A stretch of 9,406 nucleotides of DNA from Thermoleophilaceae bacterium (GCA_013813135.1 JACCSF010000350.1:1-9406), one strand, 5' to 3'. Shown: positions 1 through 7,136, numbered from the stretch's first letter. The notes: generated by a model not told the origin, from the letters alone. Numbers and translations are program-made.

Positions 1-1536
1 GGCCGCGCCCGCGGGCTCCTCGCGCAGGCCGCGGGCCGTCGCCATCGCGACCCCCAGGCCCAGCATGGCGGGCCCGGCGAGGCCTGGGAACTCCCAGAAC
101 CAGTCGAGCGAGCCGTGCACGAGCCAGTACGCGAACATCAGCACGCCGGTGCCGGCCGCCACCCCGGCGAGATCGGCTCGCCGCAGCGCGGGCATGGAGG
201 CAGCCAGAGCCGCTCCGAAGGCCCCGAACAGGAGCACCGTCCCGATCAGGCCGGTCTCCGCCAGTGCGACGAGCTCCGTGCTGTGCGGGAAACGCGGCGT
301 CTGGGGGCTCTCACCCTGCCGCTGGTAGGCGCGGCCGAAGTTGTCGGCGCCCGCCCCCACCAGCGGCGCCTTCTCGAACTCGCGCCACGCGATGCGCCAG
401 TAGTCGTAGCGGTAGGTGGAGGCACTCGCGCTGAAACGGCTGGACACCTGCTGCGGGCCCGCGCCGCCCTGCTTGAACTCGTCCCAGTGATCGCTGACCA
501 CCGCGATCGGGCTGCGCTCGACGGCCCAGTAGCCCACAAACCCGGCGAACGCGATCAGCACGACAGCCGCCACCACGCCGCCGCTGATCCGGCGGGCGGT
601 GCCGGCCGGCAGCTCGACACGGCGGTCGAGCAGCACCGCGGTCGTGCCCAGGACCACCAGCGCCGCGCTGGCCAGCAGCAGCATCCGCAGGGCGGTTTCG
701 TAGGTGTCCCCGGTCGGCTGGAGCGGCTGCCAGTCGCGATACACCTCGAGCAACGGGTCGAGCGCGATCAGCAGCCCGGCGCCGACAGCGGCCAGTGACA
801 CGATCGTGCGTCCGCGCCCGGGCACGACGACGATCGCGATCACCGCGACCACCGGCAGGGCGATCAGCCAGCCCCGGCTCTGCCCGAGCAGGGCCGCGCC
901 GGCAAGCAGGCAGGCCGCGCCGAGGAACAGGCCGCGCAGCGGCGCGGGCACTCCACGCCGACCCGCCAGGATCGCGCACGGGAAAAGCCCGAGCATCCAG
1001 AGCGCGACGTTGGCGTTGGTGTAGCCGACGGGCTCCGCCAGGCGGGCCTCGTAGAAGTACTCGACCGCCCGGTCAGCCCCCGGCACCTTCAGCAGCTCGA
1101 CCAGTGCGATTGCCGCGACGCCCAGCCCGTATGCCCCGAGCACCCAGGCCGCCGTGTTGCCGCGCAGCGGCCAGAGGGTGCAGAGCGCCAGGATCACGGC
1201 GTACAGCAGGGTGCGGTTCCCGGCGTCCCAAGCGAGCTCCTCCTGGCCGGCCCACAGCACCGACAGCAGCGACCACAGGCCGTAGCCCGCGAGCAGCAGC
1301 AGCGCCACGAGCGCTGCCCGCGAGGGCTGCGGACGCGGCAGCGCCTGCAGGCATACGAACAGCACGGCAAGGAGCAGGAGCAGCGTGGGCATCCACGTGG
1401 TGCCCCGGAAGCCGCCCTCGTCTCCGGCCAGCCAGAGCAGCGCGACGCAGGCGATCGCGCACGGCACCAGCCCTGGGCTGCGCTCCACGATCGTCGCGGC
1501 ACGCGCCCGGCCCGTGCCCAGGGTGGCGGTGGTCAT
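1..1536 (-). CDS. O-antigen ligase/polymerase-like polytopic membrane protein (C-terminus outside window)
   Basis: The minus-strand frame is open for 512 codons from an ATG at 1536 to the window edge, so the C-terminus is missing. It encodes about ten hydrophobic segments (for example near residues 24-38, 50-65, 74-95, 109-123, 129-149, 204-217, 222-238, 245-259, 283-303 and 319-338). Family marks are GYTNANVALWML (171-182), GQSRGWLIALP (218-228), and a Wzy_C-type block with LVGAGADNFGRAY (392-404), FPHSTELVALAETGLIG (416-432). In this family the loop and its conserved residues act in joining or polymerising lipid-linked glycans at the outer face of the membrane. Related actinobacterial proteins often continue into a soluble C-terminal part, which cannot be checked here. 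The start is one nucleotide after the aminotransferase stop (TGAGATG), so the gene is almost certainly translationally coupled. Whether it is a polymerase (Wzy) or a ligase (WaaL) cannot be decided from sequence alone. Confidence 0.88.
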   Translation of the reverse strand, partial: MTTATLGTGRARAATIVERSPGLVPCAIACVALLWLAGDEGGFRGTTWMPTLLLLLAVLFVCLQALPRPQPSRAALVALLLLAGYGLWSLLSVLWAGQEELAWDAGNRTLLYAVILALCTLWPLRGNTAAWVLGAYGLGVAAIALVELLKVPGADRAVEYFYEARLAEPVGYTNANVALWMLGLFPCAILAGRRGVPAPLRGLFLGAACLLAGAALLGQSRGWLIALPVVAVIAIVVVPGRGRTIVSLAAVGAGLLIALDPLLEVYRDWQPLQPTGDTYETALRMLLLASAALVVLGTTAVLLDRRVELPAGTARRISGGVVAAVVLIAFAGFVGYWAVERSPIAVVSDHWDEFKQGGAGPQQVSSRFSASASTYRYDYWRIAWREFEKAPLVGAGADNFGRAYQRQGESPQTPRFPHSTELVALAETGLIGTVLLFGAFGAALAASMPALRRADLAGVAAGTGVLMFAYWLVHGSLDWFWEFPGLAGPAMLGLGVAMATARGLREEPAGAA

Positions 1537-1537
1537 C

Positions 1538-2713
1538 TCAGCCGCCGGCTGCGGCGCCCGTGCGGGTGAGGCTGTGTACGCCGTCGGCGAGCGCAGAGAC
1601 CACGCGGTCCTGATCGTCCTCGGCGAGCGTTGGGAAGAGCGGGAGAGTCAGCTCCGCGTGCGCGACGAGCTCGCTGCGAGGCAGCTCGCGGGCCGGGCCG
1701 GCGTAGGCGCTCAGCTCGTGCAGCGCGGGATAGAGCACGCTGGTCTGCACGCGGCGTTCCTCGAGCATGAAGGCTCGCAGCGGGTCGCGCAGGTCGTGAT
1801 CGTCCACGATCACCGGCATCACGTAGCAGGACGAGACGTCCACTTCGGCGTCCTCGTAGGGCAGGCTCACGCCCGGCAGGTCGGCGAGCAGCTCGCGATA
1901 GCGGTGCACCAGCTTGCGGCGGGCCGCGATGTCGTCCTCTAGGTCCGCCATGCGCGCGGTCAACAGCGCGGCGCGCGGCTCGTCCATCCGGTAGTTGTAG
2001 CCCACGCCCACGACGTCGTATCCGGGCGCGTGGCCGCGGTGGCGGTCCCACGTTCCGGTCGTCATCGCGTGCGAGCGCAGGCTGCGCGCCCGGGTTGCGA
2101 CGTCCTCGTCGTCGGTGGCCAGCAGGCCGCCCTCGCCGCAGGACAGGACCTTGTTGGAGAAGAAGGAGAAGCAGCCGGACAGCCCGTGGGTGCCGAGCTT
2201 GCGCGAGTCGCCGAGCGGCGTGGCGCTGGGGCTGTGGGCGGCGTCCTCGATCAGCGCGACGCCGGCGCTCTCGCAGACCTCACGCAGGGCGGCCAGGTCG
2301 GCGGCGTAGCCGCCGTAGTGGACCGCGCAGACCGCCTTGGTGCGGGGTGTGATGCGCGCCTGCACGTCCTCCGGGTCGATCCCCAGGTCGTGTGTGCCCT
2401 TCACCTCGGCGAAGACCGGCTCGGCGCCGCAATAGCGGGCCGCGGCGGCGGTGGCCACGAAGGTGATCGCGGGCACGATCACCTCGTCGCCCGGGCCGAC
2501 GCCGGCCGCCAGGTAGGCGAGGTGCAGCGCCGCCGTGCAGCTTGCGAGCGCGATCGCGTGGCGGCTGCCGAGGTGCTCGGCGAAGACCTGCTCGAACTCC
2601 TGGGTGCGCGGGCCCATCGTCAGCCAGCCCGACCGCAGCGTGTCCGCAACGGCATCGAGGTGGGGCTGCTGAAGCTGGACGTCGAACAGCGGGATCAGCG
2701 GGGCGTCGCTCAT
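1538..2713 (-). CDS. DegT/DnrJ/EryC1/StrS-family PLP-dependent sugar aminotransferase
   Basis: This 391-residue protein has the usual length for nucleotide-sugar aminotransferases, which transfer an amino group (normally from glutamate) to a keto-sugar nucleotide. Visible motifs in order are IPLFDVQLQQPHLDAV (7-22), SGWLTMGP (28-35), the cofactor-binding ASCTAALHLA (57-66), PAITFVATA (81-89), EDAAHS with Asp157 for the PLP ring nitrogen (156-161), and CFSFFSNKVLSCGEGGLL (181-198) with Lys188 as probable Schiff-base lysine. YNYRMDEPRAAL (239-250) is also typical. The ATG at 2713 is chosen because the family N-terminus begins just after it. The frame happens to stay open upstream, opposite no known domain, and that extension is discarded. 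The start overlaps the epimerase stop by one nucleotide (TGATG). The product is probably a 3- or 4-amino sugar nucleotide, but the substrate is not deducible. Confidence 0.93.
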   Translation of the reverse strand: MSDAPLIPLFDVQLQQPHLDAVADTLRSGWLTMGPRTQEFEQVFAEHLGSRHAIALASCTAALHLAYLAAGVGPGDEVIVPAITFVATAAAARYCGAEPVFAEVKGTHDLGIDPEDVQARITPRTKAVCAVHYGGYAADLAALREVCESAGVALIEDAAHSPSATPLGDSRKLGTHGLSGCFSFFSNKVLSCGEGGLLATDDEDVATRARSLRSHAMTTGTWDRHRGHAPGYDVVGVGYNYRMDEPRAALLTARMADLEDDIAARRKLVHRYRELLADLPGVSLPYEDAEVDVSSCYVMPVIVDDHDLRDPLRAFMLEERRVQTSVLYPALHELSAYAGPARELPRSELVAHAELTLPLFPTLAEDDQDRVVSALADGVHSLTRTGAAAGG

Positions 2714-3684
2714 CAGCCGATGTTGGAGTAGCGGGGTGAGAACGGGTCGCCGAAGCGCTCCTGTTCGAGGGCGCCGACGAGCTCCTCGATGCCGGTGGGC
2801 ACCCGCTGCAGGGGCTCGAAGCCGAGCTCGTTGCGAATGCGCTCGAAGGAGACCTTGTAGTCGCGCGGGTCCTCGCTGCGGCTCACATACTCGACCTCGC
2901 CGCGTCCGAGCTGCCCGGTGATGATCCCGACCAGGTCGAGCTTGCGGTAGTTCTCGTCCGAGTGACCGGCGTTGAACACGCGCCCGGCGACCTGCTCGAG
3001 CGGCGAGGCCAGCACCAGGGCCACGGCGCGGGCGGCGTCGCGGACGTGGACGTAGGGGCGCCAGAAGGTCTCGCCGAAGACGTCGAGCTTGCGCTCGGCC
3101 CAGAGGTCGCGCGTGAACTCGTTGACCGTGAGGTCGAAGCGCATGCGGTGGCCCACGCCGTAGACGGTCGCGAAGCGCAGGCAGGTGGCGGCGAGCCCGT
3201 TCTGGTCGCCCTCGAGCAGGGAGCGCTCCATCGCCACCTTCTGCTCGGCGTAGAGCGACACGGGGCGCAGCTCGCCGGTCTCGTCGATCGGCACGGTCGG
3301 ATCGGCCATGCGGCCGTAGTTGGAGCAGGTCGACGCGAACAGGAAGCGCTCCACGCCGCCCGCGCGGGCGTCCGCGACCAGCGCGGCCGTGCCCTCCACG
3401 TTCACCGAGTTGGACAGCTCCGGATCGCGCCCGCACGCCGGGTCGCCGACGATCGCGGCCAGATGGACCACGGCGTCGACGCCCTCGAGAGCGCGCTTGC
3501 GCGCCTCGGGGTCGCGCACGTCGCCGCGTTGGAGCTCCACGCCGAGGGAGTCGAGGCGCGCAGCCACGTCCTCCTGGCCGTGCAGCAGCACGTCGAGCGC
3601 GCGCACGTCATGGCCCGCCTCGAGCAACTCGTCAACCAGCTCGGCGCCGACGTAGCCGGCGCCTCCTGTAACTAGAACCTTCAC
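2713..3684 (-). CDS. NAD-dependent sugar epimerase/dehydratase (extended SDR)
   Basis: The 323-residue protein is a full-length extended short-chain dehydrogenase acting on nucleotide sugars. It starts KVLVTGGAGYVG with the Rossmann glycine motif at 6-13, and has Asp31 at the end of strand 2, DAVVHLAAIVGDP (70-82) and ASTCSNYG (117-124). The catalytic Tyr145-x3-Lys149 pair is in SLYAEQK, with Ser118/Thr119 as the third polar residue. RFATVYG (170-176), WRPYVHVRD (208-216) and the NAG turn (238-240) fit the substrate-binding half. The start codon is GTG, read here as Met, inside a 4-nt GTGA overlap with the nucleotidyltransferase stop. In context it likely makes the keto or epimerised sugar nucleotide that the following aminotransferase uses. 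4,6-dehydratase, 4-epimerase and 4-ketoreductase activities are all possible and are not distinguished by sequence inspection. Confidence 0.93.
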   Translation of the reverse strand: MKVLVTGGAGYVGAELVDELLEAGHDVRALDVLLHGQEDVAARLDSLGVELQRGDVRDPEARKRALEGVDAVVHLAAIVGDPACGRDPELSNSVNVEGTAALVADARAGGVERFLFASTCSNYGRMADPTVPIDETGELRPVSLYAEQKVAMERSLLEGDQNGLAATCLRFATVYGVGHRMRFDLTVNEFTRDLWAERKLDVFGETFWRPYVHVRDAARAVALVLASPLEQVAGRVFNAGHSDENYRKLDLVGIITGQLGRGEVEYVSRSEDPRDYKVSFERIRNELGFEPLQRVPTGIEELVGALEQERFGDPFSPRYSNIG

Positions 3685-4436
3685 TGGGTAGGGCTTCCTG
3701 TCTGTGGTTCGCGTTCCGGCAGGAACATTGGTCGCAACTGCTCGAATTCGATCAGTGCCTTCTCGTAGTCCTCGTGTCGCCCGATGTCGAGCCAGTAGCC
3801 GTCGTAGAGGTAGGAGCCGACCTGACGCCCCTCGGCCAGCAGCCTGAGCACGAGGTCGGGCAGGTCGAGGTAGGTGCCCCGCTCGATGTAGTCCAGCGCG
3901 GCCGGCTCGAGGACATAGACGCCCATGCTGACCACGTACGGGATCTCGGGCTTCTCCTCGAACCCGGACACGTTGAGCATGTTGCCGTCCTGGTTCGAGA
4001 AGTGGAGGACGCCGTACTCGGTCCGCACCACGCGGCGGTGCGACGCGATCGTCAGCACGTTGCCGGTGTCGCGGTGGACGTCGACCAGGTGGCCGTAGTC
4101 GAGCGCGGTCAGCACGTCGCCGTTCATCACGAGGAACGTGTCGTCCAGATCCTCGATCTCGGCCAGCGGGCCGACCGTGCCGAGCGGCTCGGTCTCCTCG
4201 CTGTAGCCGATGTGCACGCCGTGGCGTGACCCGTCGCCCATCACGGCCCGGACGAGGTGGGCGAGGTAGCCGACGGCGAGCGTGATGTCGCCGAAGCCGC
4301 AGTCGCGCAGCTGGTGCACGACCACGTCCAAGATGGCGCGCTCGCCCACCGGCAGCAGCGGCTTGGGAAGCACGGTGGTGTAGGGGCCCAGTCGGGATCC
4401 CTTGCCGCCCGCCAAGATCACGGCTCGACGTGTCAC
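3681..4436 (-). CDS. Sugar-1-phosphate nucleotidyltransferase (NTP_transferase family)
   Basis: The enzyme activates a sugar-1-phosphate with an NTP to give an NDP-sugar plus pyrophosphate. Visible motifs, numbered from the GTG at 4436, are the signature AVILAGGKGSRL near residues 5-16, PKPLLPVG (24-31), ETEPLGTVGPL (81-91), MNGD with the metal-binding Asp (104-107), FEEKP (159-163), and YWLDIGRHEDYEKA (214-227). There is no left-handed beta-helix, so this is a short single-domain form of about 251 residues. The frame is open upstream to a GTG at 4454 and a TTG at 4463. The GTG at 4436 is preferred because family members begin a few residues before AVILAGG, but no start has a clear SD and the choice is uncertain. 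It is the first gene of the sugar operon, overlapping the epimerase by 4 nt. The style resembles mannose/heptose-1-phosphate guanylyltransferases and RmlA-like enzymes. Nucleotide and sugar specificity are unknown. Confidence 0.92.
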   Translation of the reverse strand: MTRRAVILAGGKGSRLGPYTTVLPKPLLPVGERAILDVVVHQLRDCGFGDITLAVGYLAHLVRAVMGDGSRHGVHIGYSEETEPLGTVGPLAEIEDLDDTFLVMNGDVLTALDYGHLVDVHRDTGNVLTIASHRRVVRTEYGVLHFSNQDGNMLNVSGFEEKPEIPYVVSMGVYVLEPAALDYIERGTYLDLPDLVLRLLAEGRQVGSYLYDGYWLDIGRHEDYEKALIEFEQLRPMFLPEREPQTGSPTQ

Positions 4437-4481
4437 TGCAGTGTCTGTCGGCACTAGGGGCAAAAGGTTGAGTCCGCCGCC

Positions 4482-4487
4482 TATGCT
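4482..4487 (+). promoter_or_regulatory. Candidate -10 element (TATGCT) for the small membrane protein
   Basis: TATGCT fits the TANNNT pattern of actinobacterial -10 boxes and ends nine nucleotides before the ATG at 4497. Initiation about seven bases downstream would give a leader of only a few bases, matching the absence of an SD. No convincing -35 is visible at the usual distance. Confidence 0.25.
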
Positions 4488-4496
4488 TGCAGCCGG

Positions 4497-4637
4497 ATGC
4501 GGATCGTGTGGAAGGTCGTGTACTGGTTGGCGGTTCTAGCCATCTCGGTGGTGCTCCTCGTCGTGCTCGTGATGTGGTTTGAGTCGCAGGACGCCTCCAA
4601 GGTGGAGGACTCCGCCGTCCCGCTTCAGCTCGCCTAG
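4497..4637 (+). CDS. Small single-pass membrane protein, 46 residues, unknown function
   Basis: I do not recognise this gene. The ATG at 4497 opens 46 codons ending in TAG at 4635-4637. The protein has a short basic N-terminus (MRIVWK), one strongly hydrophobic segment at about residues 7-28 rich in Val/Leu/Ile with three aromatic flankers, then a polar, acidic tail (ESQDASKVEDS) of about 18 residues. By the positive-inside rule the N-terminus should be cytoplasmic and the tail outside. Nearly all third codon positions are G or C (exceptions GTT, CTA, TTT, CTT), which supports real coding. It lies on the plus strand in the gap between two minus-strand genes, diverging from the nucleotidyltransferase and converging on the sortase, with which it shares a CTAG across both stop codons. 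No SD is seen. A TATGCT at 4482-4487 could serve as a -10 for a nearly leaderless mRNA. No LPxTG-like sortase signal is present. Confidence 0.55.
   Translation: MRIVWKVVYWLAVLAISVVLLVVLVMWFESQDASKVEDSAVPLQLA
4594..4608. terminator. Small hairpin just past the sortase stop (6-bp stem, 3-nt loop)
   Basis: CCTCCA (4594-4599) and TGGAGG (4603-4608) are perfect inverted repeats around AGG. On the minus strand the hairpin lies 25 nt beyond the sortase stop and could help end or pause that transcript before the sugar operon. It has no T-tract, and it also lies within the small plus-strand ORF, so it may be chance. Confidence 0.2.
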
Positions 4638-5263
4638 GCCTTCCGCACCGTGGCCGGGCGGCGCTGTGTGAGCCGCGCGAAGGCCACGATCCGCTGGGCT
4701 GCAGAGTAGAGCGGGTGGCAAGCGGTAAGTATCAGCTGGTCGTGGTCCACCCGCTTGGTTACCCAGAGCGCGCTGTCGTCGACGATCCGCGTGCGATCGA
4801 CCCGGTACACGAAGGTCCCGTAGGGCAGCTCGACCACGATCCGGTCGTTCTTCTTCAGCTTGTCGATATTGCGGAAAGGCGCGCCGTAGGTGGTCCGGTG
4901 GCCGGCGATGGCGACGGTGCCGCGCTGGCCCGGCAGCGGCGTATCGGGGTAGTGGCCGGGGCCCTTGCGCAAGTTCTCCGCGTCGGTGCCCTCGACCACG
5001 TACTCGGACACGCCGATCGTTGGAAGGCGCAGCTTCCCGAGAGCGTCCCCGCGCAACGGCTCCTTGCGCACGACACGCGCCGGAGGGTCGATCAGGGCCT
5101 TTTCGAGTTTGACCTGCTGGCGCTCCGAGAAGTAGGCGGAGACCGGTTCCTGCCAGGCCAGCGTGATCACGGCGTCGGAGATCAGCAGGAACCCGCTGAC
5201 CATCATCACTGACGCGACGAAGCGCAGCACGACACGGATTGGGTGCGCCCGAAGTCGCGTCAT
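4634..5263 (-). CDS. Class E-like sortase (membrane-anchored transpeptidase)
   Basis: Sortases cleave a sorting signal in secreted proteins and attach them to cell-wall peptidoglycan. This 209-residue protein has a basic N-terminus, one membrane anchor at about residues 12-36, an extracellular linker, then the sortase domain from about residue 76. Catalytic residues are His122 in AIAGHRTTYGAPF (118-130), Cys182 in LILTACHPLYSAAQ (177-190) and Arg191 immediately after. The layout and the TACHP context resemble actinobacterial class E sortases rather than class A or B. The ATG at 5263 is the only reasonable start: an in-frame TAA lies 27 nt upstream, and a strong AAGGAGGT at 5306-5299 is 35 nt away and not positioned for it. 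Its stop overlaps the stop of the small membrane gene. No protein with a clear sorting signal or pilin fold is in the window, so its substrate is elsewhere. It is codirectional with the sugar operon but separated by about 200 nt. Confidence 0.93.
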   Translation of the reverse strand: MTRLRAHPIRVVLRFVASVMMVSGFLLISDAVITLAWQEPVSAYFSERQQVKLEKALIDPPARVVRKEPLRGDALGKLRLPTIGVSEYVVEGTDAENLRKGPGHYPDTPLPGQRGTVAIAGHRTTYGAPFRNIDKLKKNDRIVVELPYGTFVYRVDRTRIVDDSALWVTKRVDHDQLILTACHPLYSAAQRIVAFARLTQRRPATVRKA

Positions 5264-5300
5264 GGTGCGCCCCAGTCTAGGCGGACCGGGTTACGCTTAC

Positions 5301-5319
5301 CTCCTTCAGCGATAAGGAG
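5301..5319 (+). promoter_or_regulatory. Hairpin that can mask the pckG Shine-Dalgarno
   Basis: CTCCTT at 5301-5306 is a perfect reverse complement of AAGGAG at 5314-5319, with a 7-nt loop CAGCGAT. AAGGAG is the only SD-like sequence before the pckG ATG at 5334, although its 14-nt spacing is longer than usual. If both arms are in the transcript, ribosome access could be limited by folding. A TACGCT at 5292-5297 is a possible -10, which would place the transcription start near or inside the left arm, so whether the full hairpin is transcribed is unclear. Confidence 0.35.
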
Positions 5320-5333
5320 AAGACGCATCCACA

Positions 5334-7136
5334 ATGAGCCAAGCCACGACCGCCGCGACCACCAACACCACCCTGCTGGACTGGGTGGACCGCGTCGCCG
5401 AGCTGACCCAGGCCGCCGACGTCCACTGGTGTGACGGGTCCGACGGGGAGTACGACCAGCTGTGCCAGAAGCTGATCGAGACCGGCACATTCGAGCGGCT
5501 CTCGGAGAGCGAGCGGCCGAATTCCTACCTCGCCCGGTCTGACCCCGGGGACGTGGCCAGGGTCGAGGACCGCACCTTCATCTGCACCCCCCGCGAGGAG
5601 GATGCCGGACCCACCAACAACTGGCGCGACCCGGAGGAGATGCGCGAGGAGCTGACCCGCCTGTTCTCCGGATCGATGCGCGGGCGCACCATGTACGTGG
5701 TGCCCTTCTCGATGGGCCCGCTTGGCTCTCCGATCGCCCACGTCGGCGTCCAACTGACTGACTCGCCCTACGTCGTGGTCTCGATGCGGATCATGACCAG
5801 GATGGGGCAGCCGGCGCTCGACGCGCTCGGTGACGACGACTTCGTGCCGTGCCTGCACTCCGTCGGCATGCCGCTCGAGGACGGCGCCGCGGACGTGGCC
5901 TGGCCGTGCGCCGCCGACGAGAAGTACATCGTGCACTTCCCGGAGACCCGCGAGATCTGGTCGTACGGCTCCGGCTACGGCGGCAACGCGCTACTCGGCA
6001 AGAAGTGCTTCGCGCTGCGGATCGCGTCGGCCATGGCCCGCGACGAGGGCTGGATGGCCGAGCACATGCTGATCCTGAAGGTCACCTCGCCCGAGGGCGA
6101 GGCGAAGCACATCGCCGGCGCTTTCCCGTCGGCCTGCGGCAAGACCAACCTGGCGATGCTGATCCCGACCCTGCCCGGCTGGAAGGTCGAGACGATCGGC
6201 GACGACATCGCCTGGATGAAGTTCGGCGACGACGGGCGGCTGTACGCGATCAACCCCGAGGCCGGCTTCTTCGGCGTGGCGCCGGGCACCGGCGAGAAGA
6301 CCAACCCGAATGCGATGGCCACGGTGGCCGCCAACTCGATCTTCACCAATACCGCCCTGACCGACGAGGGCGACATCTGGTGGGAGGGGATGACCGACGA
6401 GCCGCCGGCGCACGCGGTCGACTGGCGCGGCCAGGACTGGACGCCGGAGTCCGACTCGCCCGCGGCGCACCCGAACGCCCGCTTCTCGACGCCCGCGGCG
6501 CAGTGCCCGTCGATCGCCCCGGAGTGGGAGGACCCGGCCGGCGTGCCGATCGACGCGATCCTGTTCGGCGGCCGGCGCGCCTCGGTGGTGCCGCTCGTAC
6601 ACGAGGCGCTCGACTGGGAGCACGGCGTGTTCCTCGGCTCGATCATGGGCTCGGAGACCACTGCGGCCCAGGCCGGCGAGGTGGGCGCGCTGCGCTTTGA
6701 CCCGATGGCCATGCTGCCGTTCTGCGGCTATCACATGGGCGACTACTTCGCCCACTGGATGCGGGTCGGCGAGCGCGAGGGCGCCGACCTGCCGAAGATC
6801 TTCATGGTCAACTGGTTCCGCAAGGACGACGAGGGGCGCTTCATGTGGCCCGGCTTCGGCGAGAACAGCCGCGTGCTGGCCTGGGTGTTCAGGCGCTGTG
6901 ACGACCAGGCGGATGCCGTGGAGACGCCGATCGGCCGCCTGCCGGCCGACGGCTCGATCGAGACCGAGGGCCTGGACCTGCCCCAGGGGGACCTGGAGGA
7001 GTTGCTCCGGTTCGACCCGGACGCCTGGAAGGCGCAGCTGCCCCAGGTGCGCGAGCACCTGGCCACCTTCGGGGACCGGCTGCCGCAGGAGTTGCGACGT
7101 CAGCTGGAGGCGCTGGAGCGCGGAGTCACTTCGTAG
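5334..7136 (+). CDS. pckG: Phosphoenolpyruvate carboxykinase (GTP)
   Basis: The cytosolic enzyme interconverts oxaloacetate plus GTP with phosphoenolpyruvate, GDP and CO2, linking the TCA cycle to gluconeogenesis. Its 600 residues match the usual length of the GTP-dependent class. Seen in order: the substrate-site region with FSMGPLGSP (125-133), YGSGYGGNALLGKK (211-224), the kinase-1 (P-loop variant) AFPSACGKTNLA (263-274) with the reactive Cys268, kinase-2 GDDIAW (289-294), and the PEPCK-specific YAINPEAGFFGVAPGT (304-319). RRASVVPLV and the nucleotide-site aromatic region WPGFGENSRVLAW follow. No frameshift or missing key residue is seen. The ATG at 5334 is preceded by AAGGAG at 5314-5319, able to form a hairpin. 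The gene is transcribed alone, diverging from the sortase, and its last 11 nt overlap the tail of a convergent methyltransferase gene. Such genes are commonly controlled by carbon source, but no recognised operator is visible. Confidence 0.97.
   Translation: MSQATTAATTNTTLLDWVDRVAELTQAADVHWCDGSDGEYDQLCQKLIETGTFERLSESERPNSYLARSDPGDVARVEDRTFICTPREEDAGPTNNWRDPEEMREELTRLFSGSMRGRTMYVVPFSMGPLGSPIAHVGVQLTDSPYVVVSMRIMTRMGQPALDALGDDDFVPCLHSVGMPLEDGAADVAWPCAADEKYIVHFPETREIWSYGSGYGGNALLGKKCFALRIASAMARDEGWMAEHMLILKVTSPEGEAKHIAGAFPSACGKTNLAMLIPTLPGWKVETIGDDIAWMKFGDDGRLYAINPEAGFFGVAPGTGEKTNPNAMATVAANSIFTNTALTDEGDIWWEGMTDEPPAHAVDWRGQDWTPESDSPAAHPNARFSTPAAQCPSIAPEWEDPAGVPIDAILFGGRRASVVPLVHEALDWEHGVFLGSIMGSETTAAQAGEVGALRFDPMAMLPFCGYHMGDYFAHWMRVGEREGADLPKIFMVNWFRKDDEGRFMWPGFGENSRVLAWVFRRCDDQADAVETPIGRLPADGSIETEGLDLPQGDLEELLRFDPDAWKAQLPQVREHLATFGDRLPQELRRQLEALERGVTS

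Noticed and set aside
115..1942. Several plus-strand open frames over the membrane protein and aminotransferase genes
   Set aside because: They show low-complexity Arg/Ala/Pro/His composition and no motifs, and lie opposite genes with clear family features.
2714..3436. N-terminal extension of the aminotransferase frame across the epimerase gene
   Set aside because: The frame is open but Arg/Ala-rich and unlike any domain, and the true family N-terminus starts at the ATG at 2713 within the TGATG junction.
2962..3675. Plus-strand 237-codon frame opposite the epimerase
   Set aside because: It has shadow composition (repeated Val/Ala/His/Glu) and no domain signature. The opposite strand encodes a complete SDR enzyme.
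4536..4721. Minus-strand 61-codon frame across the sortase 3' end and the small gene
   Set aside because: It is out of frame with the sortase, is His/Glu/Gly-rich in low-complexity style, and is less supported than the plus-strand membrane protein in the same region.
5299..5306. Perfect AAGGAGGT on the minus strand, apparently an SD for the sortase
   Set aside because: It lies 35 nt before the sortase ATG, no start codon follows at normal spacing, and an in-frame TAA intervenes. It is better explained as the left arm of the pckG leader hairpin or chance.
5991..7058. Long minus-strand open frame (355 codons) opposite pckG
   Set aside because: It is antisense to a firmly identified enzyme, rich in Arg/His/Gly/Val with no recognisable domain, as expected for a shadow frame in GC-rich coding DNA.
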